Source: Sclerotinia nivalis (taxonomy: Eukaryota; Ascomycota; Leotiomycetes; Helotiales; Sclerotiniaceae). Taken from it: a stretch of DNA of 64,000 bases. The stretch is from the NCBI GenBank assembly GCA_029531795.1, contig JAPEIS010000001.1, positions 3,224,001 to 3,288,000 of the forward strand. The letters run 5' to 3'. Position numbers and translations under genes: made by a program. Positions 21,156-31,868 of this stretch are shown here, piece after piece; within the stretch, counting starts at the first letter, position 1; each line of letters begins with the position of its first letter. The notes beneath the pieces are model-generated. The model ran no database searches. It was not told where the DNA came from and was given only the letters and a program-made list of their open reading frames with translations.

Positions 21156-21908
21156 ATGTCGCACTCTACCACTGACACAACCTACATCCTACCTACCTCC
21201 AAGCCTTCCTTCTCAGCATCATCCAAACCCCTTACAACTTTCTCTCTCTTTTCTGTTCTACCCCCAGAACTTCGTCTCCAGATATACACCCACTGCCTCT
21301 CATCCCCGCGCATTCTCGAATTCCAGCTTTTTCCTCCATCTGAATCATTCATCGCCATCCATACTCCCTACATTTTCATGCTCCTCCATCTCACCTCCGA
21401 ATCACGTTCCTTTGCCCTTCACCACTACCACTACATTTTGTCTCTCAATCTCTGGTTTAGCCCTTTGAGAGATAGTTTATGTTTACGGATAAACGCTAGC
21501 CACATCTCCAGTCCTGGTTTTCGGCTTGGGTTGAGAAAATGGGGAATATGTTAGGATTGACAGGCGGTGGAGATGGAGATCGATATGGCTTGCAGCGATT
21601 AAGATGTTTAATCATTGGGGAAGATGCCTATTCTCACCTGGCCATCTCATCCACTATCCTCGACTAACTTCATAATTTGAAGGAGATTAAGATAGTCACC
21701 AAAGATGAGATGCAACCTATCTGGGAAAAGAATGAGGTTAGTTTGCTTGTAGATGAGAGTCCGAGGCTGAAGGAGCGGGAGGGGGATGGGGTGAAGGGTC
21801 CATCAATCAGATATTATCATGTTCATCGACAAGAAAAAGGTGTGTTGATGGGTAACTCAGATGGAGCGTTTGTAAGGGAGGAGAAAAGAGATCCATTTGC
21901 CGTTGGAT
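21156..21908 (+). pseudogene. Disrupted 2EXR-domain gene
   Basis: 2EXR proteins are a large fungal family of unknown function; their start is an F-box-like block. Frame 21156-21554 begins after a Ser/Thr leader with FSLFSVLPPELRLQIYTHCL, the typical block, and continues into SLNLWFSPLRDSLCLR. It then stops at 21552-21554. Family-like coding continues in another frame from about 21548 (YGLQRLRCLIIGEDAY, LHNLKEIKIVTKDEMQPIW) to a stop at 21906-21908. The switch fits a 1-nt loss around the AAAATGGGG run at 21537-21544. A further in-frame TAA lies at 21665-21667. No intron model joins the pieces without discarding family-like sequence. Two independent lesions argue for a pseudogene rather than a sequencing slip. 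Confidence 0.6.
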
Positions 21909-22179
21909 GGTGATGGAGTTGGAATCTTGTTGCATGAATTATCTATCAAGAATTTGTTATATTTCATTGATCTATCCATCCCAGAGTTCCGTGATTTCCA
22001 TACCATGTGCATTTTCCACTGCAAAGTTCGAGTCAGGATATGTCAGAGATATCCAAACCACCCCTCCAGGCTCAATTCGATCCAAATGGGTATTCCTTTG
22101 TCCTCCAAATCTCGCACCAGTATTCCAAATTTCATTCATTTGTCACACTATATTTTGATATCCTCACCTCTCGTCATTC

Positions 22180-23338
22180 TCATCCAGTTCTGGTATTTGC
22201 AATATCGAGAATCAAAATATCTGTTGCTCCCACGTCTGTCAAATCATCCATAACCACAGCGATTTTCTTCTTTTCAACCATTGCACTAACTGCCACCCAA
22301 CCTTCCTCTTCCAAGGCGTTAATTGTGGGTGCTCGTTTCCCAGGAGTAATCTTAACTGCATCTGCGAGGGCTGTTCGTTGAACGTTATACTGACACAGGA
22401 CGTATTTTTGTGCAGTGATGACACCTCGAATGCGAGAAGCAATGAGATCTACCAATGCTGGATTGGATGGGTTCTTGGATTTAACTAGAATTGCTGTACT
22501 CGATACGACTGTATCGATAGCTTTTAATCCTGCTGCTTTCATCGTTTCGCCAGATTCTAATAACTTATTAGCATGAAACTTTCAGAGCTAACCATTTGTT
22601 TCTACTCACCAACCAGATCCACAATTCCATCAGCAACTCCAAGAGCGCATGCAGCCTCAACACTGCCACTAAGCTCAATAATCTTGGTCTTCAACTTGCG
22701 TCTAGAAACAGCACCACCATCTGCCTCAGCTTCCAAAGCTCGAAAGAATTCCTCAGATAGACTAACAAAACTGGTACCAATATTCTTTCCAATGAGGTCT
22801 GATGGCTTTGTATATGGTCCTTTCTCCGGTACTTGTACTTGTAACTTGCAAGAACCAAATGCCAAATCCATTACCTCCACACATCCTTTGTCCTTACCCT
22901 CCTCAACAGGGGTTGTAGTTCCTGATTCCGACTTCACTCTCTTCTCGGTTTCGACTCCTGTAGCATGTTCCGCAACAGTATCTCGTCCAGTAATACCAAG
23001 ATCTACTCGACCTTCACCAACAAACGTAGGAATATCGGCAGCGGGTAGGAAGACAAGCGCAATTGGTAAATTCTTAACCAATGCTATGTCAAGTCTTGAT
23101 TCACGTCTAAACTGAATATCGGCACCTTCGAGTAAATTGAGTGCTGCTTGTAATAATCTTCCCTCTACCAATTTCATTAGCCATTAGACTCGATTATAGG
23201 ATTCGGTTCGAATGGTCATGACTCACTTTTTGGTACTGCGAACAGCAATCTACCTTCTAAACTTTTGAGATCGTTAGTGAACGGTTCATATTCTTCAGTC
23301 TCTTCATCTGCAATATATAACATCTTGAGGACTTTCAT
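22180..23338 (-). CDS. HIS1: ATP phosphoribosyltransferase (histidine biosynthesis step 1)
   Basis: Catalyses condensation of ATP with PRPP, the first and feedback-regulated step of histidine synthesis, in the cytosol. Exons 23227-23338, 22610-23164 and 22180-22556 give 347 residues; introns are 62 and 53 nt. Joining exon 1 to exon 2 gives RLLFAVPKKGRLLQAAL, the family N-terminal signature. Next come GADIQFRRESRLDIALVK, FLPAADIPTFVGEGRVDLGI and the PRPP-binding GSVEAACALGVADGIVDLVE-SGETMKAAGL region spanning the exon 2/3 junction. Exon 3 is the C-terminal ACT-like regulatory domain (ITPGKRAPTINALEEEGWVAV). About 30 extra charged residues (TEKRVKSESGTTTPVEEGKD) interrupt the catalytic domain compared with yeast. 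The start is uncertain: Met at 23338 gives about 28 residues before the conserved part, and the frame stays open to 23653. Confidence 0.93.
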
Positions 23339-24059
23339 TGTGACTTTCTTTGAACAGTAGGAATTGCTAGAGCGTTGTGTGCCAAACCGTGCGAAACTAA
23401 CCACTCCAAACCGTTTAAATAGGTTCAATGGCAACCTCAAGAGTAAGAATAGTATGAGAAGGACAGTCCTTACTGATTTACGAGATCCATTTTTGTTGAG
23501 GGCGTGAAATGCAAAACTCTCTGTACAATGTGAAGATATATTCACTCCGATCGCGGGGTATTCACTCGAATCACAAGCAGAAGCAGAGGATATTGTGTTC
23601 GTGGATGACAAGAATTGTATGGCTTCGATAGATTGAAAAGAGATTTGAATCAAGAAAATCCACGATTATTGGATGATATAAGAAAGAGACAAGACTTCAC
23701 TTTTAATATGACTCGTTGATATTTGGCGCAAAGTCCTTTATAAAAAAGTTACTCAACATCATCATTCTGCCCCACGTAAAACAACAGGTACTTTCGGCGG
23801 TCGGCGCTTTCTCTGATCCACTAGTCCCAATATATTTTAGCGCATAAATGCTCCGGGGCTCGACGCTAAGAAGATTAACGAGAATCTCTTGCCCTAAGAT
23901 TCTGCGAACAGGCAAAAAATTATCACCAAATTCACGTCGACCAGTAAGACCCAAGTCAATTTATCAACCACATCCCAAAATCCAAGCGCATTAAATTCTG
24001 TGAGTGACTGAAGAGCTCAACTACGGCTTCTGAATTCTAACAAGACTTAGATTGCAAAA
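23339..24059. promoter_or_regulatory. Bidirectional promoter region HIS1 / RPS28
   Basis: 721 nt between the divergent starts of HIS1 and the eS28 gene; part of it is open in the HIS1 frame up to 23653 and may be 5'UTR. It contains the TGACTC candidate site. It presumably drives both an amino-acid-biosynthetic and a ribosomal-protein gene, which respond in opposite directions to starvation in yeast. Confidence 0.5.
23709..23714. promoter_or_regulatory. Candidate Gcn4/CPC1-type site upstream of HIS1
   Basis: TGACTC hexamer (TGACTCG in context) about 370 nt upstream of the HIS1 start, in the shared HIS1/RPS28 promoter. Cross-pathway control through TGA(C/G)TCA sites is established for fungal amino-acid genes. 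The match here is six of seven bases, so it is only a candidate. Confidence 0.3.
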
Positions 24060-24434
24060 ATGGATGCATCAAAGGTCCCCGTCAAGCTCGTTAAGGTCAC
24101 CCGTGTTTTGGGCAGAACCGGTATGTCGAAATTTGAAAAATCTATATCTGCGAATTTGAAGGATGAAATTCTGATAAAATTTAGGTTCCCGTGGAGGTGT
24201 TACTCAAGTTAGAGTTGAGTTCATGGACGATACCACCCGTTCCATTATCCGTAACGTCAAGGGCCCAGGTACGATTCTATTTTATTTCCCTGCAACTATA
24301 TTTCGAAAGCGGATTTTAGGCAAAAGACGGCTAGGAAGACAGGAAAATTATAGGCTAACATTTTCGAAATAGTCCGCGAAGACGATATTCTCTGCTTACT
24401 CGAATCTGAGCGTGAAGCTAGAAGATTGAGATAA
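24060..24434 (+). CDS. RPS28: 40S ribosomal protein eS28
   Basis: Small-subunit ribosomal protein near the mRNA exit site of the 40S particle. Three exons 24060-24120, 24185-24268 and 24373-24434 give 68 residues, the normal length. Introns of 64 and 104 nt have GTATGT/TTAG and GTACGA/ATAG ends, and both phases close. Exon 1 reads [20 protein letters not shown]; exon 2 contains [16 protein letters not shown] and IIRNVKGP; exon 3 ends [20 protein letters not shown], the near-invariant C-terminus of the family. The gene is too short and split to appear as a long open frame. It shares a divergent promoter with HIS1. Confidence 0.97.
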
Positions 24435-25361
24435 ATTGTTGGTCATGGTCGGTTGATTGGAGCAATGGGATTTTCTTCATTCATGCAGGTCTTTGCTACG
24501 GCTTTGGGCTGAATGTGCGTTTGATGAATATGGATGAATAAGTTCAAGGAAATACTTTCACCACAAAATAACACGATCGATGAATTCCCGGTACAAATCT
24601 TTTTTCGACAATGTGCAAATTTTGAGATGTGAGGATTTTTGTGGCCTCTGGTGATTTGGATCTCGCATTACTAGAAGTTCACACCACTTTCTTGAAGGAT
24701 TGGATCATAATTATGGATTTGGAGAATCTAGAACTGTTGAGAAAGTACAAGCGGGGGATTTCTGCCATTCACTATCTGTTCAATCTACGCCCTGCATTCA
24801 AGTATGAATTCTGGACGTCAAATTTCGGCGATGGGAATTTGAGCGAATTCCTCCCATATCGATTTCTATCTTTACCCATTCACTTTTTCCCATTGCAACT
24901 CTGGAGTCTAAGTTCATTTCGTTTTTTCGAATTCAATACTTCAGAAAGTAGCAATAGCTACCCTTACAAATACAAGAAGTATACATGTTAATTTCCCTTT
25001 CACGTCCCTGATTTCTCCATATCGAACATCAAACTAAGCATGAGTAACTCTACCTGAAAGTTCATGGATATTTTCAACCCCCAATTTTGACAATTGATTT
25101 ATGTATGTGACCTTTGCTTGAGTTGATTTCGACCTATCGACTCATTTGGACGATTCGATTCTTTTAGATCAATTACAATTCTCCAGTCACAAGCCAAAAT
25201 TTTCAATTTGACTCCGAGTACGGCATATTGTCATTCAAACAGTCATATCTTCCGCAATTCAACCGCCGTTTTCTCACCAAAAGACATTCAAACCAAGCAA
25301 CAACCTTAAGTCAAATTTGCATCTTCATCCAGATAAAAACGAATACAACAAACCCTCGAAG
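24435..25361. other. Intergenic region between RPS28 and tail-anchored protein gene
   Basis: About 0.9 kb. The 120-codon frame 24629-24991 has no recognisable motif and I do not call it. The region should hold the RPS28 3'UTR and the promoter of the next gene. Confidence 0.4.
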
Positions 25362-26345
25362 ATGTCTTCCCATCCCTTTCCTCACGCAATCACGATCTTG
25401 CAATCCTCTTCACAAGAACAAACTGGACAATCTGGACAACTTGACCGACCCAAACAACATCATCCACCAACTCAAGCTCGATCCAACTCTCAATCTCTGC
25501 CTCCGTCTTCATCTTCATCTTCAAGCCCACCTCACGCCAATCTCTCAATCTCAAACCCAATACGACATTTCTATTCCACTCTTCTCTCTTCTCCTCCATT
25601 AGGTTCATCACCCGCTACGATTGTTTATTCACCTCTTCCGCCGCACCCGGAATCACAATCACAGTCACAATTAGAGTCAGAATCAGAGTCTCAACAATTT
25701 CTCGCTTCACTACCACCACGAGCAGCTTCTCATAACCCAAAACAAGCACAAGAGGCTCAACGTAATTCAGCTCTATCAGCTCCAAGAAACAAAGCTCGTC
25801 ATCCTTCTTCGTCACCACCACCACCACATCATCACCTACTCGCCCCATTTATCCCTCCATCCTTTTCTGGGAGTCAACGTCAACATCGTCATCAACATCA
25901 AAACCCGATACCAAGGCATATCCCAAGTCCAAACCCAAACCCAACCACAAACCCCTCTCCAAACGCCCTTCCCCTCCCGAATTCCACCACCTACACCACA
26001 ACATACTCCCCCTCCTCCCCAAATGCACATCCACATCCACCATTCCCCAATTTCTCCATGTCCTATCCCCCCTTCTTTTCCTCCTTTTTCCCCTCCTTCT
26101 CCTACCATTCAAATTCCTCCTCCTCCTCTCCCTCTCCCTCTCCCTCCCACTCTTTCCCATTTCCCTCCTACCATTCAGATTCCGAAACAGAAACAGAAAA
26201 TCCGCACCTAACACCATGGCAACAACACGAAGAACGTCAAGAATTAAAAATTCGTCGTGCGAAATATTTTTGTACTGTGTCTACGGGGGTAATGGTTTTG
26301 ATGTTGGTGGCGGTGGGGGTGGGGAGGTGGGTTGTTTATAGATAA
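25362..26345 (+). CDS. Disordered Pro/Ser/His-rich protein with C-terminal membrane anchor
   Basis: Single-exon frame of 327 residues starting at ATG 25362 (upstream in-frame codons lack homology-like content). The first 280 residues are low-complexity, dominated by Ser, Pro, Gln, Asn and His with SQSQSQLESESESQ and PHPHPPFPNF-type runs; the DNA is strongly pyrimidine-biased there. A charged linker (EERQELKIRRAKYFC) is followed by one hydrophobic segment, VSTGVMVLMLVAVGVGRWVV, ending two residues before the stop. That layout is a tail-anchored membrane protein with a long cytosolic disordered part (inference). No family recognised. Confidence 0.6.
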   Translation: MSSHPFPHAITILQSSSQEQTGQSGQLDRPKQHHPPTQARSNSQSLPPSSSSSSSPPHANLSISNPIRHFYSTLLSSPPLGSSPATIVYSPLPPHPESQSQSQLESESESQQFLASLPPRAASHNPKQAQEAQRNSALSAPRNKARHPSSSPPPPHHHLLAPFIPPSFSGSQRQHRHQHQNPIPRHIPSPNPNPTTNPSPNALPLPNSTTYTTTYSPSSPNAHPHPPFPNFSMSYPPFFSSFFPSFSYHSNSSSSSPSPSPSHSFPFPSYHSDSETETENPHLTPWQQHEERQELKIRRAKYFCTVSTGVMVLMLVAVGVGRWVVYR

Positions 26346-27572
26346 TGGATTGGTTTATAGGTGAGGGGGTTTGGAGGGTAAAGGAGAAAAAAGACAGAAA
26401 AGAAAAGGGGGGGAAGGGGAAGGAATGAAAAGGTGGGGGAGGAGTGAGAGGAGAGGAGAGAAGGGTTTACACGATATACAGAAACTGGGAAAGGTTAACG
26501 GGATTATTTATATGGTAAATTACTTTCATGTCACCAAAAGTGAAGTAAATTACTCTTATACCACTTAGAATCTTTATTATAGAATCTACCCTATTATTCT
26601 CATTATAGATTCTATATCTTCATCATAAACCCCACCCTCCTTATAAATTCTACACTCTCATTCCCAGTTCAAATTCAATTATTATCATTATAAACCCCAC
26701 CCTCCTATAAAATCTACCACAGATCCCATTCCATCCCCCACTAAAAATCCCAACCCCGCGCTCTCTATTCTCCTTCTACTCAATTTCTATCGAACATAGA
26801 GAAAAGAAAGAAAAAAGTTCATCTTCAGAAAAATATAATAAGTATATATTATTCTAATTTGGTTGATGATTGAATAATTGGTTGAATGATTGATTGATGA
26901 TTGATTTCCCAAACTATCCATCCCATCCCATACCACATCCACCGTTGTACACACACCACATCACAGCCCATCCAAGCAATGCAATGCAATGCAATTCAAT
27001 CTATTCCACTTCATTACGTTCCCTTCAATCCATTCCATTCCATTCTCATACATTTTACTTATGCTCATCCATCCATCTCCCCATTCATCCATGCATCCAT
27101 GCATCTATGTATCCCTCCACCCCATCCCATCCCATACCATCCCTTCCCACACCATCCAAATCCAACCTGAAGGTCAAATCTCCAAACACACGCAATGCCA
27201 TGCCCTTATTCATATACACAAGTAATTAAGCGCATAAGTATGATGCAGTAGAAAACATAAACATGAATGATATTATGAACAAGAAGAACAAGAGGAACCA
27301 GAGAAACCGGAGGAACAAGAATCGGAACAAAGAATGAGCAACGCATAGAAAAGGGATAAACACAGATGCAGTAATTACTTGTAGATAGATAGAACAAATA
27401 AACCCACAAACAGCAAATAATGAACAACCAATCTGTAATCCCAACATACGTACATCTTATCAGAAAGGAGAAAATATGGTATCACAATGCCCGTCTCCCT
27501 TTTCCTATTCATCTCATTTTCGCATACCCATTCCCAATCTATTAGCGCCTCGACCTTTAATTCAATGCCTAT
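26346..27572. other. Low-complexity intergenic region
   Basis: 1.2 kb between convergent genes. It begins with a G/A-rich tract (26360-26470), then AT-rich sequence, then a plus-strand C/T- and CATCCAT-rich tract (about 26915-27165) of tetra/pentanucleotide type (CCATC, CATTC). Frames opening here reflect the repeat composition and are not called. Confidence 0.5.
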
Positions 27573-29140
27573 TCACATAAACAAAACGATCTCTCCTCTA
27601 TCATTCTTCTTCATTCTTAAACTCCTCCAAAGTTCCTTCTCCTCATCACCCTTTCCTAATGCTAATCCTGCCGCCGTTCTCTCACGATGATATCTCTTCA
27701 ATGCTTTATTCATCGATACTCCTTTCTCACTATTGGGTCCCTTGTTCACCATACTCATGAGAAGTTCTGCGCGTGGTTTATAAACTACCATTTGGTTTTG
27801 GCCAGGAGAAGTATCTTCGGCGCCGTTGATAGGTTTGTATTCGAGCATCTTGTGTTTTTCAGATGACTTGTTGCCATGCTTGTGCTTGCGTTTCTTGGGT
27901 CGGTCTTCTGAGTGTTCGCGAGAAGGTTGACGAGTGGTGATCAAGGCCATAAAGTTGCTGCCAAATCCATCATGACGAGTGCGTGCACGGCTGGCGCGTT
28001 TGGAATCTTTTGTCTTCTTGGGTTTTGCACTAGGCGATTCTTTTTCAGCATCAGCACCCGAGTAATCTGGCGATGGAGGGAAGACTGAAGGACGGGAGAG
28101 AAGTTTGCCGAGTCCACCGGTCAATCCTGAATGTAGAACAGGTGGTGCATCATCCATTAGGACATCGCCTTCTCGAGATGATAAATCATGAGTATCGACA
28201 TGTAAACGTTTGCGCTTCTTGTCCTTCTTCTTCTCGTCCTTCTTCTTCTCGTCCTTCTTTTCCTTTTTCGATTTCCCTTCATGTTCTTTGGTTGGTTTCC
28301 ATTCAATCGCTTTTGGTGCTGGTGTTTCGAAAGGTCCGGTGGTAGGTACAGGTCCAGAACCCCATTCCACTAGACTGGCAAGTGGACTTTCTGGTGCATT
28401 TACTCGTACCAAATCTGTAGATGGTTTCTCCTCTGCTTCAGATACCTCTGAATCATCGCTCATTGGTTCATCACGAACTTGTTGCTCGGATTCGATGTAA
28501 CGCGTTGGCTCAGAATCGTTCATGACCTGGTCAGGAACGGGGAGTTCCAACCGCGATGCATTGGGTGTTGGATCAACAAGGAAATCGAAGACATTGACGG
28601 CTGCTGGCGGCGAAGGAGCTTTTGGTACAGAAGGAGCTGTAGCGAGTTGTGAATTATCGTATTCATCTTGCGCATCTTCGACATATGCTTTATGAACGGG
28701 TGTAGATTGAGAATTATTATGCGAATTATTCTTCTGGTTATTTTGTTGTTTTCCTTTCTTTCCTTTACCCTCTCCTCTGTAAAGTGCACCTTGATATTTT
28801 TGCGCCTCGCTCATACAGCTCTTGAATTGTTGTCAGCAAATGGTGCCCCGCGTCTGATTCATGTTTGTTTACATACAGTATGCGAACGATATTCTAGGCC
28901 TTGAAAATGTACCATGCAATCTAGACAAGTATATGATGCCCCTCGACATTGATTTCGATGAGGGTCGAGTTTTTTCTTCGTAAGGACATCTCCGCAATTC
29001 TGTAAATTGTTTTTGTTAGACAAGACCTTTGCGTTACCATAGTAGATGAGGTATAGCTGTATGTGCAGGTATTGGTGTTTCAATAACATTGGGTAGGTAG
29101 TAGCGATAATTAAACATACCTCACAACTGAATGATACCAT
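27573..29140 (-). CDS. LYAR-type C2HC zinc-finger protein
   Basis: Nucleolar/nuclear protein related to LYAR, a factor linked to rRNA processing and transcription in animals (family knowledge). Exons 29120-29140, 28877-28999 and 27573-28820 give 463 residues. The first coding exon is just seven codons, MVSFSCE. Introns are 120 and 56 nt, both phase 0. Joined, the N-terminus reads MVSFSCENCGDVLTKKKLDP, then HRNQC, YTCLDCMVHFQGLEYRSHTS and CMSEAQKYQGALY, matching the LYAR fold (C-x2-C...H-x3-C, C-x2-C...H-x3-C, then SE-x-x-KY-x-G). The rest is disordered: acidic and Pro-rich middle, Lys-rich KKEKKDEKKKDEKKKDKKRK block, KKRKHKHG nuclear-localisation-like motif, and a conserved-looking C-terminal helix (NKALKRYHRERTAAGLALG) ending in LWRSLRMKKNDRGEIVLF. 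Confidence 0.93.
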
Positions 29141-31868
29141 ATTGATGTAAGTTTTCTTTTTCCTGCAAGATTTCCCTTGGATTGTTTGAGATTTGAAAGT
29201 ATTTGCAGAAGAAATTTATCAAGTAAGAAATCGATAAGATTTTTTTTTTCTTTTGGCGAAGTGTAGTAGATAGGTAATTTTGCAAGTTTGTTAAAAGTCG
29301 CGGAGGAAGAAGTAGTAGCTAGCTTTTGGAAACTTGGAATCGTAGTTGTAGTATAGGTAGTAGGTAGTGTTTGATATGAAACTTGGGGGAGGGATAGAAA
29401 AGTGTTTTTAAATAGATTATTTCCTCTTTTGTCTATATCAAAGCCTCTTTTTGGAGGGCGTTGGCTGAGGGGAGGGGTTTTGTCGCCTTGGAATAAAAAT
29501 AAATAAACCTTGAAATATTTCTTGGGGTCTTGAACCTTGGACCTTTAAGACCTTGGGGATCTTTTTGTGGGATTGGGATTATGCAGGTGCAGGTGCAGCT
29601 CTCGCGTCGGTATTTTTGTTGTATTAAGATTTAAGAATGAGTGATGGATGTATGAATTGAGTGAATTGAGTGAAAAGATGAAAATTGTTTGGTTAGAATT
29701 TTTTTTACTTTTCTTCCTTGATCCTTAACTGGTGGAGATGCCGCCCTTCTTGTCCTTCTTGTCCTTACCCCCCTCCTACAGTTCTACTTTCGTAGAGACT
29801 AGAATACGCCCGGACTATACTAAGAATTATATTCGTACTACATTGGTTAGGTATGTATATACTTTACTGCTACCTACTTGCTACACGCTGACACCAGAGT
29901 AGAAATGCCTACGCTTTTCTACGAATGTATAATGTATCTAATTTGGTATTGCATCCCTTGTCTTCCTGTCTTGCCTTGGGGAGGCGAACAAACAAGCAAT
30001 TCAAATTTCATAGAGGAATGTTCACAATACAACGGAATATTGAAAATGAAGAATGAAAAATGAAAAATGAAAGAATGAAAGAATGAAAGAATGAAAATTC
30101 TCTAGCTTTGGGCGTCAATTTCAAGGGGGGTTATCTTCATACGAGGAGGAGGTACCATTGGGTCGCCTTATGTACCATTCATTATGTGATGTTCTCAATT
30201 TCGTTACTTGAATTTTCTATTATTGGGCATTGGATCGAATCTACCTTACCTTGGGTACAGCCGCCGCATCTACTTTTGATTAAATTCGTGCCGAAAGATA
30301 TTCTTCATTGGATGGTCCCCTTATTTGATCTTTCGATCTTTTAAGGTACCGATACATATTGATTGGGATTCCCATTGTTGGATTCTCAATTCGTTCCGTA
30401 GTATAGAAAACGTGAGATCGGGTATTCTAGTTCTAGGTCACGATACAAAATCCTCCGTATTATGAGAGTGTTGGCGAGGAAATGAAGGAGACTGAGTAAC
30501 TACAACCACCACTGGGGAAAAAAAGAAAAGGCAAACACGGAATATATTCTCCATGATCTACTATGATCTGAGCCTGGATTCTCCCCATGAAGGAACTATC
30601 CGAAAATGTGCATCATCTTGGATAAATCCCTTTGAAACGCCCCCAAACACGATCATGCCCTTACTCCGCACCCCGTACTCAACTTATAACCCTTGCTATC
30701 TCAAGTTGTATTTTATCCAGATTGTGGCTCAAAATATGACTTAATAGCTGTACCACTATCATATCGTGTACTCCCATTGATGCATATCCCACCCAGATAC
30801 AATCTAATCACGACAACATTATATTGTACGAGAGGCTGTCATTTGTACGACAAACATATGAGATATTATCTATTTGTTTCCTCGTGTTAGTCCGTCCACC
30901 TTGATCCGATTAAAGGAAAGTCATCTTGTCCGAATTCTCCGTTCTAGCCTCCGATTCTCCCCCCCCCCCCTTCATCTTACAGTGATTCTGCCGTGATGAT
31001 GATGATTTGATGTTGTTATAGCCACGATTTCCTTCCTTACTTATAGGCAGTCAGCCTTTAGTTGATACTTTATAAATTTATAGGTACTTCTCATGTTATG
31101 ATTAGCTGATTAAGGATTCCTGTTATCCGTTCAAATTACTCGCAGGATGCGGCAATTATGAACCAAAATAGATCTAGACGTAAGATCTCCCATACTATGT
31201 ACAGAGTAGTTCGTCGGTAGGCAAGTCTAGTTATAATAACGCCATCATATATAATGCGAGTGACCAACCCTTCGACATCTGGATCTGGATTATCAACTAC
31301 TTAAATCAATTTTGTGGAGTGATACAATGAAAAATCGAAAGGATCTTGTTGTTTTTGCACTCCCTGAAGTTCTGAGACAACATTTTGAATTTTGATATTA
31401 ATATTTTAGCGGTCAATGGATTTCGGAAGTTTGATCTTTTGGTCGTTTGGGTCGGCCTCTCTAAAAGATCAACGGTCCAACAGTCCGTCCATACACCCAT
31501 AACTTCACCATCCACCACTTTTCGAACAAATAGATAGTTGTCTGCCCATTTTATTCACGAGACCGACCAAGTTAACTCGAGAGTAAAATCAAACTGCATC
31601 AATTTCAATTTCAATTCCAATTCATCCACGGCTTTTTCCTTTTTTCGAGAGACCTCCAAACGGTGTCAAATACCATGAAATACTAATTAATATTTTAATA
31701 CCTTTCCTTCCCTTTCCTTCCCTTCCCGTCACGACACACCCACCATAGCTCTCAGCTCATTTCGATTGGAGGAGAGATAAAGAGAGAGCTATCGATATCT
31801 GGCCGGTTTTAATCCTTAAGAACCTCATTCCTACCCCATCTATCTTATCCTCCCTTACCCTTTTAAAG
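29141..31868. other. Intergenic region, 2.7 kb, divergent promoters
   Basis: Between the LYAR-type gene (minus) and bem46 (plus). No protein gene is supported; frames are 60-80 codons without motifs. It holds a GAATGAAA microsatellite (30067-30097), a C10 run near 30959 and CCTTTCC-type pyrimidine tracts near 31700, close to the bem46 start. Confidence 0.5.
30067..30097. repeat. GAATGAAA microsatellite
   Basis: Period-8 tandem repeat of about four units, extended upstream by degenerate TGAAAAA units from about 30043. Confidence 0.8.

Noticed and set aside
27206..27447. Two overlapping hydrophobic minus-strand frames
   Set aside because: Derived from AT-rich low complexity; no start context or homologous look.
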